Part shown: positions 5,875 through 13,741 of the stretch, piece after piece
Layout: the number at the start of each line of letters is the position of its first letter
How positions within the stretch are numbered: the first letter of the stretch is position 1
Source: a virus
Virus record (IMG/VR): IMGVR_UViG_3300037963_000040
Coordinates: 1-24,301 of that record
Strand: one strand, 5' to 3'
Length of the DNA stretch: 24,301 nucleotides
The notes under the pieces: model-generated
Seen by the model: only the letters and a program-made list of their open reading frames with translations
The model's database searches: none
What the model was told of the DNA's origin: nothing
Position numbers and translations under genes: made by a program

Positions 5875-6861
5875 ATGGCTAACGCCACAGTATCTCGTCT
5901 TGGTTTGGTCAACAATACAGGAACAGCGTTTGATGCGTTGTTTCTTAAGGTATTCTCTGGTGAAGTTCTAACAGCTTTTGCTAGAAACAATATCTTTAAC
6001 GAGCAACTTCATTCAGTTCGTACTATCACAAGTGGTAAGTCAGCACAGTTTCCAGTATTAGGAACTGCTACTGCTGCATACCATACAGTAGGAACTCCTC
6101 TTGTTGGTGCTAACCAAATCAAGGCAAATGAAAAGATTATCAACATTGATGATCTTCTAATTGCACAGAGTTTTATCGCTAACATTGATGAACTCAAGAA
6201 TCATTATGACGTAAGAGCAACTTACGCTGATGAGCTAGGTAAGGCACTTGCCAGAACGTATGACCAAAACGTAGCCAAGCAGATTGCTAATGCTTCCAGA
6301 GCTTCTACTAACCTTAGTGGTGGTAATGGTGGTGTTGTTCTAACTCTTGCTTCTGGTAATACAGCTTCAGCAAACGTCACAGGTGATGAAATAGCTGCTG
6401 CTATCTATGACATTGCTCAAACATTTGACGAGCGTGACATTCCTCCAACAGATAGATTCTGCGTTTTACCTCCAGCCGAATACTACAAATTGGCCGAGAG
6501 TGCAACTCGCACAGTAGATGTTGACTTCAACCCACAAGGTAATGGTTCGTTTGCTTCTGGTAGAGTACAACAAGTCGCTGGCATACCAATAATGATGTCA
6601 AACAACGTACCTCAAAGTAACGTAGGATCTAACCCAAGTGGTGCGAACAACACTTACTCAGGTGACGATAGTAAAACTATTGGTCTTGTCTTCCACAAGT
6701 CTGCTGTTGGTACAGTAAAACTAATGGATATGACAACTGAAATCTCTGGTTCTGACTATGGCATAATGTATCAAGGAACCTTAATGGTTGCTAAGTATGC
6801 GTTAGGACATGGCATCTTAAGACCAGAATGTGCAGCTACTATTAAGCTATCTTCTTCTTAA
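5875..6861 (+). CDS. gp10: major capsid protein (T7 gp10-like)
   Basis: A 328-residue HK97-fold major capsid protein (T7 gp10A is about 345). Family features are LFLKVFSGEVLTAFARNNIF (about residues 23-42), followed by TSGKSAQFPVLG (about 53-64), INIDDLLIAQSFIANIDELKNHYDVRATYADELGKALARTYD spanning the spine-helix region (about 89-130), FDERDIPPTDRFCVLPPAEYYKL (about 184-206), and the C-terminal MYQGTLMVAKYALGHGILRPECA. It follows the scaffold/small basic protein block, has a strong ribosome site and a structured leader, and is closed by an intrinsic terminator, all consistent with high separate expression. There is no sign of a programmed frameshift to a longer minor form like T7 10B: the frame stops cleanly and a terminator begins 13 bases later. 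Confidence 0.97.
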   Translation: MANATVSRLGLVNNTGTAFDALFLKVFSGEVLTAFARNNIFNEQLHSVRTITSGKSAQFPVLGTATAAYHTVGTPLVGANQIKANEKIINIDDLLIAQSFIANIDELKNHYDVRATYADELGKALARTYDQNVAKQIANASRASTNLSGGNGGVVLTLASGNTASANVTGDEIAAAIYDIAQTFDERDIPPTDRFCVLPPAEYYKLAESATRTVDVDFNPQGNGSFASGRVQQVAGIPIMMSNNVPQSNVGSNPSGANNTYSGDDSKTIGLVFHKSAVGTVKLMDMTTEISGSDYGIMYQGTLMVAKYALGHGILRPECAATIKLSSS

Positions 6862-6873
6862 TTTCAATTTATA

Positions 6874-6904
6874 GGGTATCTTATTATTAGATACCCTTTT
6901 TTTT
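6874..6904 (+). terminator. intrinsic terminator after the capsid gene
   Basis: GGGTATCT (6874-6881) pairs perfectly with AGATACCC (6889-6896) around a 7-base loop, followed by eight T (6897-6904). This is the position of T7 T-phi, which reduces transcription of tail genes relative to the capsid gene. It is the clearest terminator in the window. Confidence 0.9.
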
Positions 6905-6910
6905 ATCATC

Positions 6911-6982
6911 ATGTATTCATCAAAGAAAAAAAAGAAAAAGAAAAAAGGTGGGAGGGATTCACTCAAAATAAAAAAGTACTAA
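6911..6982 (+). CDS. possible lysine-rich micro-ORF (23 residues)
   Basis: ATG to TAA encodes 23 residues: MYSSKKKKKKKKGGRDSLKI followed by KKY. There is no ribosome site before the ATG and an A-rich tract could give such a peptide by chance. However, it lies between the terminator and gp11, ends three bases before the gp11 ATG, and its C-terminal R-D-S-L-K-I is nearly the same as the end of the 5215-5460 protein (R-N-S-L-K-I-K). That shared ending is the main reason to list it. If real, it is another member of the small basic protein set. Alternative: an untranslated gp11 leader. Confidence 0.4.
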   Translation: MYSSKKKKKKKKGGRDSLKIKKY

Positions 6983-6985
6983 ACA

Positions 6986-7594
6986 ATGGCTGTAGCTGCA
7001 ACCACTGAGCTTGAAGCAATCAACATAATGTTGGCTGCTATTGCTGAAGCTCCAATAAATAGTCTGACAGGCACACTTCCAGTAGATGCTGTCACTGCTA
7101 GATCAACTCTTGCTGAATTTAACAAAGAGATTCAATCAGAAGGTTGGTCTTTTAATACTGAAACAGATGTAACTCTTACAAGAGATGGGTCAAACCAGAT
7201 AAGCTTGCCAGCAAATGTATTAAGAGTAGATGCAAATATACATCAACACCCAACTATTGACCCTATCCAACGTGGGTTAAAATTATACGATAGACAGAAC
7301 AATAAATATGAGTTTGATGAAGACTTGATTTGTACTGTTGTTTATTTCAGAGACTTTGATGAAATACCAGAACAAGCAAGAAGATATATCAACATCAAAG
7401 CTGCAAGAGTTTTTGTTGACAGATTGGTAGGAGATCAAGGGTTAAGAACATACACACAAGAAGATGAAACTAGAGCAAGAACTATACTTACAGAAACAGA
7501 TTATGCAAATGCAGATCACAACTTACTAAGAGGTGATCCTTCTCTTACCAGTATCTTTGATACTTACAATCCTTCCAGTGCTTTAATTAGATAG
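6986..7594 (+). CDS. gp11: tail tubular protein A (T7 gp11-like)
   Basis: A 202-residue gatekeeper/adaptor of the short tail (T7 gp11 is 196). Twelve copies sit between portal and nozzle. Family features are the start TELEAINIMLAAIAEAPINSL (about residues 7-27), EIQSEGWSFNTETDVTL (about 48-64), the VLRVDANI segment, the RGLKLYDRQNNKYEFDEDL hairpin, and the C-terminal RRYINIKAARVFVDRLVGDQ (about 131-150) with the end RGDPSLTSIFDTYNP. No Shine-Dalgarno stands directly before the ATG; GGGAGG at 6951-6956 is too far for direct use. It stops two bases before the gp12 start, the usual T7 pairing. Confidence 0.95.
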   Translation: MAVAATTELEAINIMLAAIAEAPINSLTGTLPVDAVTARSTLAEFNKEIQSEGWSFNTETDVTLTRDGSNQISLPANVLRVDANIHQHPTIDPIQRGLKLYDRQNNKYEFDEDLICTVVYFRDFDEIPEQARRYINIKAARVFVDRLVGDQGLRTYTQEDETRARTILTETDYANADHNLLRGDPSLTSIFDTYNPSSALIR

Positions 7595-7596
7595 CC

Positions 7597-10047
7597 ATGC
7601 CTGTTATATCAAGAGCTATACCTACATTATTGAGAGGTATATCACAATCTTCTGATGCTTTGAAGCAACCAGATCATGCTGATATACAAGACAATGCTGA
7701 TAGTAACCCTGTTCTTGGTCTTACAAAACGTAGTGGCTTTCAGTTTGTAACAGCATTACAATCTTCAACTCTTGGTAATGTTCACATACAAACTATTAAT
7801 AGAGACTTGAATGAAAGATATGTAGCAATATTTAGCAATGGCAATGTAAGAGTATTTGAATTAGATGGAACTGAACTAACAGTAAACAAACCTGATGGTA
7901 CTGCCTACTTAAATACTTCAAGCCCTAGAAGTGTAATGAAGACAGTTACTATTGCTGACTTCACTTTTGTTGTTAATACCAGCATCACAGCAGCTATGGA
8001 CTCTACACTTAGTGGTGGCACTGGTACGAAAGCGATTATATTTATTAACCAAGCAACAGCAGATACGACCTATTCTGTAACCATAGATGGAGTAACAGTT
8101 ACAGATAACACTGCTGGCGATTCTACTCTTAGCACAGATACAATAGCTGCTGATATAAAATCTGGCCTTGATTCTGGTTTGTCTGGTTTTACTATTGCTA
8201 GAAATGGTCCTGTTTTATATGTAAGAAAGAATGATAATTCTAATTTTTCTATAGATGGTAGTGATACTCAAGGCGATACAAAGATGACAATAATAAAAGA
8301 TTCAGTACAAAGATTTACTGACTTGCCTACTGTTTCTCCAAATGGTTATGTCGTAGAGATAAAAGGAGATGACGATACAAACTTTGATAACTACTACGTT
8401 AAGTTTGTTACTAATAATGGTGGTGCATTTGAAGAAGGACAATGGGAAGAAACTGTGCAAGCTGGCATACCTTTTAAATTTGACTATGCAACAATGCCAC
8501 ACGTTCTTATACGTCAGGCAGATGGTAATTTTAGATTTGCAAGAGTAGATGGAGACACATACACAGCGTCAGGTGTATCGTTTACTTTACCAAAATGGGG
8601 AGAAAGAACTGTTGGTGATGTTATATCTGCACCCGACCCTTCGTTTATTGGTAATAAAATTAATAATGTATTCTTTTTTAGAAACAGGCTTGGGTTTCTT
8701 GCAGGGGATAATGTAATACTTTCAAGAGTATCAGAGTTTTTCAATTTTTTTCCTGAGACAGTGGTATCTGTTTTAGATAATGAACCGATAGACGTAGCTG
8801 CTTCTCATACAAAAGTTGCGATACTGAAAAGTGCAGTAACTATGGGAGAAAAACTTATCTTATTCTCTGAACAAACGCAGTTTGTATTGACCAGTTCAGC
8901 AGATAACCTTACTCCAAAAACAGCTAACGTGATAGTTGTAACTGAATTTGAAAGTAGTGCAGCAGCACAGCCTGTAGGTTCTGGTTCTTCTATTTACTTC
9001 TTGACTCAGAAAGGTTCTTTTGCAGGTATAAGAGAATATATCTTGCAAGGAGAATCACAGATAAGAGATGCAGCAAACGTCACTATTCATGTACCAAGAC
9101 TCATACCAAGTAATGTATTCAAGATGGCTGTATCTACTAACCAAGATATTCTTGTAGTCTTGGGTTCAGATAATGCCAACAAATTATATGTGTATAGATG
9201 GTTGTATGGAGAAGGTGGACAAAAAGCTTTGAGTGCTTGGTTTACCTACAGCATCAATACAAACAGGTCTATATTGAATGTTGATTTTATTGGTACAGAT
9301 TTGTTTGCTGTTATAGAAGAAGCTAATAAAGTAACCCTAGAAAAGATACCATTTGAAACTGAGTTCAGAGAACCTAATGCTAGTTTTCAATATCATCTTG
9401 ACCATAAAGTAACTGAAGCAACCACAGGAGTTTCAGTATCTTATAGCTCTGGTACTGGTCTATCTACCTTTACAGTTCCATATAGACTAAGAGCTAATAT
9501 GAATATTGTCGGTAGATATTTAGGCAGTGGAGAGACAAGCACATTTGTAGATGCTCAAGGTAATACAAAAACTCTTACATCAGGACAGGTAATATCAACA
9601 TCTAATGCAACAGATGGTTCTACTTCTACGATTACAGCGATAGGAGATTTTAGAAATAGTAAGTTTATTATTGGCGAACCTTATGAAATGCACTATAGAT
9701 TTAGTAAACAAAGACTTACAGAACAAGGTGCAGGTTCACCTGAGTATGTAGGAGCAAGATTACAGCTACATCATTTCTATATTAAGTACGAAGATGCTGG
9801 ATTCTTTAAAGTAGAAGTAACACCTGAGAACAGAGATACAAGTACCCATAAATTTACTGGTCGTTTACTTGGTGCTGCGTCTGCTGCTATTGGTCAGATA
9901 AACCTTGATACAGGTACATTTAAAGTACCGATAATGAGTAAGTCTGACAGAGTAGATATAGATATAAAGAACGATACATTTCTTCCTACACGTTTAGCTA
10001 GTGCAGAATATGAAGGTACATTCCATATAAGGAGTAGAAGAATATAG
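7597..10047 (+). CDS. gp12: tail tubular protein B, nozzle (T7 gp12-like)
   Basis: An 816-residue nozzle protein (T7 gp12 is 794); six copies form the distal tail tube and, with gp11, the fibre attachment site. The N-terminus SRAIPTLLRGISQSSDALKQ with DHADIQDNADSNPVLGLTKR is typical. The middle has GNKINNVFFFRNRLGFLAGDNVILSR (about residues 350-375), then SEFFNFFP, and the following EPIDVAAS block. The end RLASAEYEGTFHIRSRRI is also family-like. A Gly/Thr/Ser-rich segment at about residues 130-230 fits the variable domains inserted in the beta-propeller region (inference). The stop TAG shares a base with the GTG start of the next gene. Confidence 0.95.
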   Translation: MPVISRAIPTLLRGISQSSDALKQPDHADIQDNADSNPVLGLTKRSGFQFVTALQSSTLGNVHIQTINRDLNERYVAIFSNGNVRVFELDGTELTVNKPDGTAYLNTSSPRSVMKTVTIADFTFVVNTSITAAMDSTLSGGTGTKAIIFINQATADTTYSVTIDGVTVTDNTAGDSTLSTDTIAADIKSGLDSGLSGFTIARNGPVLYVRKNDNSNFSIDGSDTQGDTKMTIIKDSVQRFTDLPTVSPNGYVVEIKGDDDTNFDNYYVKFVTNNGGAFEEGQWEETVQAGIPFKFDYATMPHVLIRQADGNFRFARVDGDTYTASGVSFTLPKWGERTVGDVISAPDPSFIGNKINNVFFFRNRLGFLAGDNVILSRVSEFFNFFPETVVSVLDNEPIDVAASHTKVAILKSAVTMGEKLILFSEQTQFVLTSSADNLTPKTANVIVVTEFESSAAAQPVGSGSSIYFLTQKGSFAGIREYILQGESQIRDAANVTIHVPRLIPSNVFKMAVSTNQDILVVLGSDNANKLYVYRWLYGEGGQKALSAWFTYSINTNRSILNVDFIGTDLFAVIEEANKVTLEKIPFETEFREPNASFQYHLDHKVTEATTGVSVSYSSGTGLSTFTVPYRLRANMNIVGRYLGSGETSTFVDAQGNTKTLTSGQVISTSNATDGSTSTITAIGDFRNSKFIIGEPYEMHYRFSKQRLTEQGAGSPEYVGARLQLHHFYIKYEDAGFFKVEVTPENRDTSTHKFTGRLLGAASAAIGQINLDTGTFKVPIMSKSDRVDIDIKNDTFLPTRLASAEYEGTFHIRSRRI

Positions 10048-10499
10048 TGGGATATTTAAGAAAGTCAAATCTCAAAGATTTTAAATATGTAGTAGAAAAC
10101 ATGAGAGTCATGGATAAGATTGAAGCTTTGTATCAGACAGGCTTGAGTCCAGAAGATGCTCTTAGTTATACCTTCTTGGGTAGTAAGACTAATATGACTA
10201 TTGCTGATGATGATGGACAACCTATAGGTTTATGTGGAGTACAAAAAGATGGTTGTATATGGTGCGTTGCTACAGATGAATTGTTTGATAATAAAAAATA
10301 CAGAATACAATTAATACGACAAGGCAGAAAATGGGTTGATAATCTACTTGAGTCTTATAAAATACTTTATAATTATGTATATGCAGAAAACACTTCTGCT
10401 ATAAAATGGTTAAAAGCTCTTGGGTTTACATTTGTAAAACTACATGAGAGTTATGGTTATCAAAAAAAACCTTTCTACGAATTTCTGAGGATTGCCTAG
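10047..10499 (+). CDS. gp13: T7 gp13-like internal/assembly protein with GNAT-like fold
   Basis: A 150-residue protein in the gp13 slot between nozzle and gp14 (T7 gp13 is about 138; family DUF2833). The sequence looks like a divergent GNAT acetyltransferase: a central hairpin TIADDDGQPIGLCGVQKDGCIW, then IRQGRKWVDNLLE where the acetyl-CoA loop would be, and NYVYAENTSAIKWLKALGFTFV (about residues 112-133), the GNAT asparagine-x-x-A-x-K-W-L-x-x-L-GF end. The usual R/Q-x-x-G-x-G/A pyrophosphate loop is not convincing, so catalysis is doubtful; T7 gp13 is needed for virion assembly but is not a known enzyme. The start is GTG, chosen because AAGGAG (10029-10034) precedes it and it overlaps the gp12 stop. 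Confidence 0.85.
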   Translation: MGYLRKSNLKDFKYVVENMRVMDKIEALYQTGLSPEDALSYTFLGSKTNMTIADDDGQPIGLCGVQKDGCIWCVATDELFDNKKYRIQLIRQGRKWVDNLLESYKILYNYVYAENTSAIKWLKALGFTFVKLHESYGYQKKPFYEFLRIA

Positions 10500-11057
10500 A
10501 TGTGTGTTGGTGCTGCATTATTAGGAGCAGGTAAGGCTGCAACAGCATTTAATATAGGCTTGGGTCTTACTGTTGCAAATAGTTTTGTTCAAAGGGCTGC
10601 TGCACAGGAAAGAGCAGATCAAACATTTAACCAAGCATTATTAGCTAACCAATCAGCAGAAAGAGATAAAAGACAAAAACAATTAGCTCTTGCTGAAAGA
10701 AAAGCAGAAGAAGAAAAGTTTGCAGCACAAGATAAGTTTGCAAAAACTATTGATGCTTTGCAAGCTAAAAGAGCTATAGTAGCATCAGAACAAGCAGGTA
10801 CAACTATAGGATTATTATTAATGGATCAAGATAGACAAGCTGCTAACTATAGAGAGAAAGTAAATCAAAGTATAGAATCAATGCAAAGACAATATTTGTT
10901 TAATGTTCAAGCTACAGAATCAGAATTTGAAAGCAGAAGAAACCAATTACAAAGTAATATCAATGAAGCCTACAATGCTATACCAAGTCTAGGTCAGACT
11001 TTATTAAATATCGGCACTCAAGGTGTTGGTTTGTACCTTAATGCAGCAGCTATTTAA
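10500..11057 (+). CDS. gp14: internal virion protein B (T7 gp14-like)
   Basis: A 185-residue inner-core/ejection protein (T7 gp14 is 196). In T7 it leaves the virion first and forms the outer-membrane pore. Like T7 gp14 it begins Met-Cys, here MCVGAALLGAGKAATAFNIG, with a small-residue hydrophobic N-terminus (about residues 3-32) that could insert in a membrane. It then has a long charged helix (about 33-105, rich in Ala, Glu, Gln, Lys), the conserved AIVASEQAGTTIGLLLMDQDRQAANYREKVNQ region (about 97-128; split here only for description), and a C-terminal GQTLLNIGTQGVGLYLNAAAI hydrophobic tail. The ATG abuts the gp13 stop with no gap. Confidence 0.9.
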   Translation: MCVGAALLGAGKAATAFNIGLGLTVANSFVQRAAAQERADQTFNQALLANQSAERDKRQKQLALAERKAEEEKFAAQDKFAKTIDALQAKRAIVASEQAGTTIGLLLMDQDRQAANYREKVNQSIESMQRQYLFNVQATESEFESRRNQLQSNINEAYNAIPSLGQTLLNIGTQGVGLYLNAAAI

Positions 11058-11059
11058 TT

Positions 11060-13741
11060 ATGGTTTTACAAGTAGGCACTACACAATTTCAAAGTACAGC
11101 AGGTCAAAGCTCTAGAACTCCTGTAGAAACTTTTGTAAAGCCTGTAAGTGTTTTACCTAAAACTGGTTTAATGGATTTAGCTGAAACCTTGCAAAGTATC
11201 AACCCTACACTACAAAGATTTGTTAATTTTAAAATAGATCAAGCAAAACAAGAAGGTGTACTAGAAGGGCAGAATCTACTTTTAGGTGCTGACGATAAAC
11301 AAATTACACAGATAAAAAAAGAATTATCTGAAAAGAAAGGCAACAGAATTATGAGAAATTTTGTTGGTGGAAATATGTATATAGAGTATGGAATAGAAAA
11401 ACAACTTGCTATGAATTTAGGAAACATAGCAGAAGGCAAGACTAATCAATTCTTTGCAAATCATATTGTTCAAGTACCAAATAAAGAAGGTGGTACTACT
11501 GCTGTACCTTTATCTCAGTTTGATGTTAATTCTAAGGAGTTTCAAAATGCTATAAACGAATTTAAAGAAACTCAATTATTAGATACAAAAGGAATAAGAC
11601 CACAACTTTTAAATCAATTTTTCTTTCCGCAACAAAATGCAGCTTTACGCAAGGCAATAACTAAACAGGTAGAAGCAAAAGCAGATGCAAACATACAAAA
11701 TTATACAAGTATGCTTACAGATAGTTCGTTATTATATTTTCGTAATATTGATAAATACAATGAAAATATTGAAAACAATATTATTGATGCAGATTTCCAA
11801 GATGGAGAAAGCTACGCATTATCTTTACTTCAAAATGATACAAACTATACATATAGATTAGGTTTGTCAGAGGTTGTTTCTCCGTCAGGCATGATTGAGA
11901 TAATTAAAAAGAATGGTTATAGAATTTTAAATGATTTTGAAAGAGGTAATATTTCTTGGGTAGAAGCTCAATCTGAGTTAGATGATTATATAGATTTTAT
12001 GTCAGCAGTTACAGTAGGACCAAGTGGTACTACAAAAGATGGATTACCAGTACAAAAAACACTAGGAGAGTTTTTAGATCAAGATGATAGTATCTTGGAA
12101 CTTAAGAAAGAAATATATGAAAAGATAAAAGATGCAAACAAAGAAGAACAAGACCTTGCAAATCTATTAAATAAAAAAGACATAACAGAAACTTTAGGCA
12201 GCATGGATTGGACTTCTATGGATCAAAAAACGTATGTCAATAATGTCAAAACTCTCAAAGCTTTAGTGGCAAGACACAAGGATTTAAAAGGATTTATTGT
12301 TAAAGAATATAACTTAAGAAATGATAATGTTGATCTTTGGTTTGATAGATTTGTAAGAGACTATAACAATGGCAAGTTTGGCGATAAAGACAAAGCAAGA
12401 GTAAGGCTTGATAGTTTTATGGCTGTACTAGGCTCTACTGCAACTGATGAAGATAGAACACGATACAAAGATGCTTTAAGATTACTTAATAAAGAAAGCT
12501 CTCAAGGTGTGTTGTCTTCGTACCCAGAGTTTGAAACTACTCTTAACAACATGAAAGAAGCTTTGAGAGAAGATAATAAATCTGGATATACAGTAGTAAA
12601 AGTTGGTTATACAAATGCTTTTAATGATCTTTCAAAACGATATAGAGATAAAATTGATGTTTGGGCTACAACAGACTATGCAACTCAAAAAGAAAAAGAT
12701 GAAGCAAAAAATGAAATTATTAAATTTATAAAAGAAGAAACATACAATATATTAACTAACAACTATAAATTCGCTGATCCTTTACTTGAAAAACTATTTA
12801 ATTATTCTAATAATAAAAGTCCAGTAAAAGATAATCAGAAGTTAAAAAATTTAAAAGGACTTGCAGAAGGTGGTTCTGTTAAAAAAGATGAACCTGTAAT
12901 TGTTGGAGAAGAAGGCAGAGAAGTTTTTGTACCAAAAAGTGATGGTAAAATAGTATCCAACGAAGTGATACAAAATTCAAATCAAGAAGCTTCTAAAGAA
13001 ACAGAACAAGAAACTATTTATGAAGTACAAAGTGGAGATACTTTAAGTTCTATTGCCGATAAGTTTGAAGGTGTAAATTATTTGAATATTGCTGAATTAA
13101 ATAATTTAGATACTGAAGAAAAACAAAATAATATTAGTGTTGGTCAAAAATTTAAAATACCAAAAATAACAATACAAAAATCTAAAGGAGAAATTACACC
13201 ACTTATAGAAACAAAAACAAATTTATGGAAAGGATTTAATGGTGCTACTGCTTATGGCAGTGGAGATAGAAAAGTTGAATTAGAAAAAGATACTAAATAT
13301 ATTAAAAGTGTTATAGATCATGCTTATGCAGATAGCTCAACTCCTGAGATACAACAAGAAGCTACAAAGATATATTCTGAATTATTTTATAGCAATAAGC
13401 CAGAAGACATCAAAACAAAAAATGCAATAGTTAATATGGTTTTAACAGAAGCTACCTTAAGTAGTCCAGAAGATATAGCAGGTGTAGTTCAAAGTGTATT
13501 TATGAGAGTGGCTAGAGCAAGATTAAATACTATTGACAGAGATCGTTTTAAAGAAAATATAATAGAAGAATTAACTAGAAAAGAATTAAATAATAAAGGT
13601 ATATTAGTACCTATGTATCAAGGAATAGAAAACTTTACAGTAGAACAAATTACATCTAACAAACCAGTTAAAGAAAGTCAGGAGACTTATAATAAAATCT
13701 TTAGTATGTTATGGGAAGATACTTCTCAAAAAGATAAGTAA
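11060..13741 (+). CDS. gp15: internal virion protein C (T7 gp15-like) with LysM and possible wall-hydrolase tail
   Basis: An 893-residue protein in the gp15 slot (T7 gp15 is 747), part of the inner core that forms the periplasmic DNA channel after ejection. The first ~590 residues are helical and lack recognisable enzymatic motifs. The C-terminus is unusual. Residues about 602-635 (AEGGSV, EPVIVGEEGREVFVPKSDGK, IVSNE) resemble the G-G-V...VGE-G-E-FVP segment near the ends of many siphovirus tape-measure proteins. Residues about 653-702 are a LysM domain (YEVQSGDTLSSIADKF through VGQKFKIPK), which binds peptidoglycan. Residues ~785-870 contain VLTEATLSSPEDIAGVVQSV followed by FMRVA, reminiscent of SleB-type cell-wall hydrolases (Glu797 as candidate acid); this last call is tentative. 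The stop overlaps the gp16 start by one base. Confidence 0.85.
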   Translation: MVLQVGTTQFQSTAGQSSRTPVETFVKPVSVLPKTGLMDLAETLQSINPTLQRFVNFKIDQAKQEGVLEGQNLLLGADDKQITQIKKELSEKKGNRIMRNFVGGNMYIEYGIEKQLAMNLGNIAEGKTNQFFANHIVQVPNKEGGTTAVPLSQFDVNSKEFQNAINEFKETQLLDTKGIRPQLLNQFFFPQQNAALRKAITKQVEAKADANIQNYTSMLTDSSLLYFRNIDKYNENIENNIIDADFQDGESYALSLLQNDTNYTYRLGLSEVVSPSGMIEIIKKNGYRILNDFERGNISWVEAQSELDDYIDFMSAVTVGPSGTTKDGLPVQKTLGEFLDQDDSILELKKEIYEKIKDANKEEQDLANLLNKKDITETLGSMDWTSMDQKTYVNNVKTLKALVARHKDLKGFIVKEYNLRNDNVDLWFDRFVRDYNNGKFGDKDKARVRLDSFMAVLGSTATDEDRTRYKDALRLLNKESSQGVLSSYPEFETTLNNMKEALREDNKSGYTVVKVGYTNAFNDLSKRYRDKIDVWATTDYATQKEKDEAKNEIIKFIKEETYNILTNNYKFADPLLEKLFNYSNNKSPVKDNQKLKNLKGLAEGGSVKKDEPVIVGEEGREVFVPKSDGKIVSNEVIQNSNQEASKETEQETIYEVQSGDTLSSIADKFEGVNYLNIAELNNLDTEEKQNNISVGQKFKIPKITIQKSKGEITPLIETKTNLWKGFNGATAYGSGDRKVELEKDTKYIKSVIDHAYADSSTPEIQQEATKIYSELFYSNKPEDIKTKNAIVNMVLTEATLSSPEDIAGVVQSVFMRVARARLNTIDRDRFKENIIEELTRKELNNKGILVPMYQGIENFTVEQITSNKPVKESQETYNKIFSMLWEDTSQKDK

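Noticed and set aside
6840-6910. Possible frameshift extension of the capsid protein like T7 gp10B
   Set aside because: No slippery run at the capsid end; the frame stops with TAA and an intrinsic terminator begins 13 bases later.
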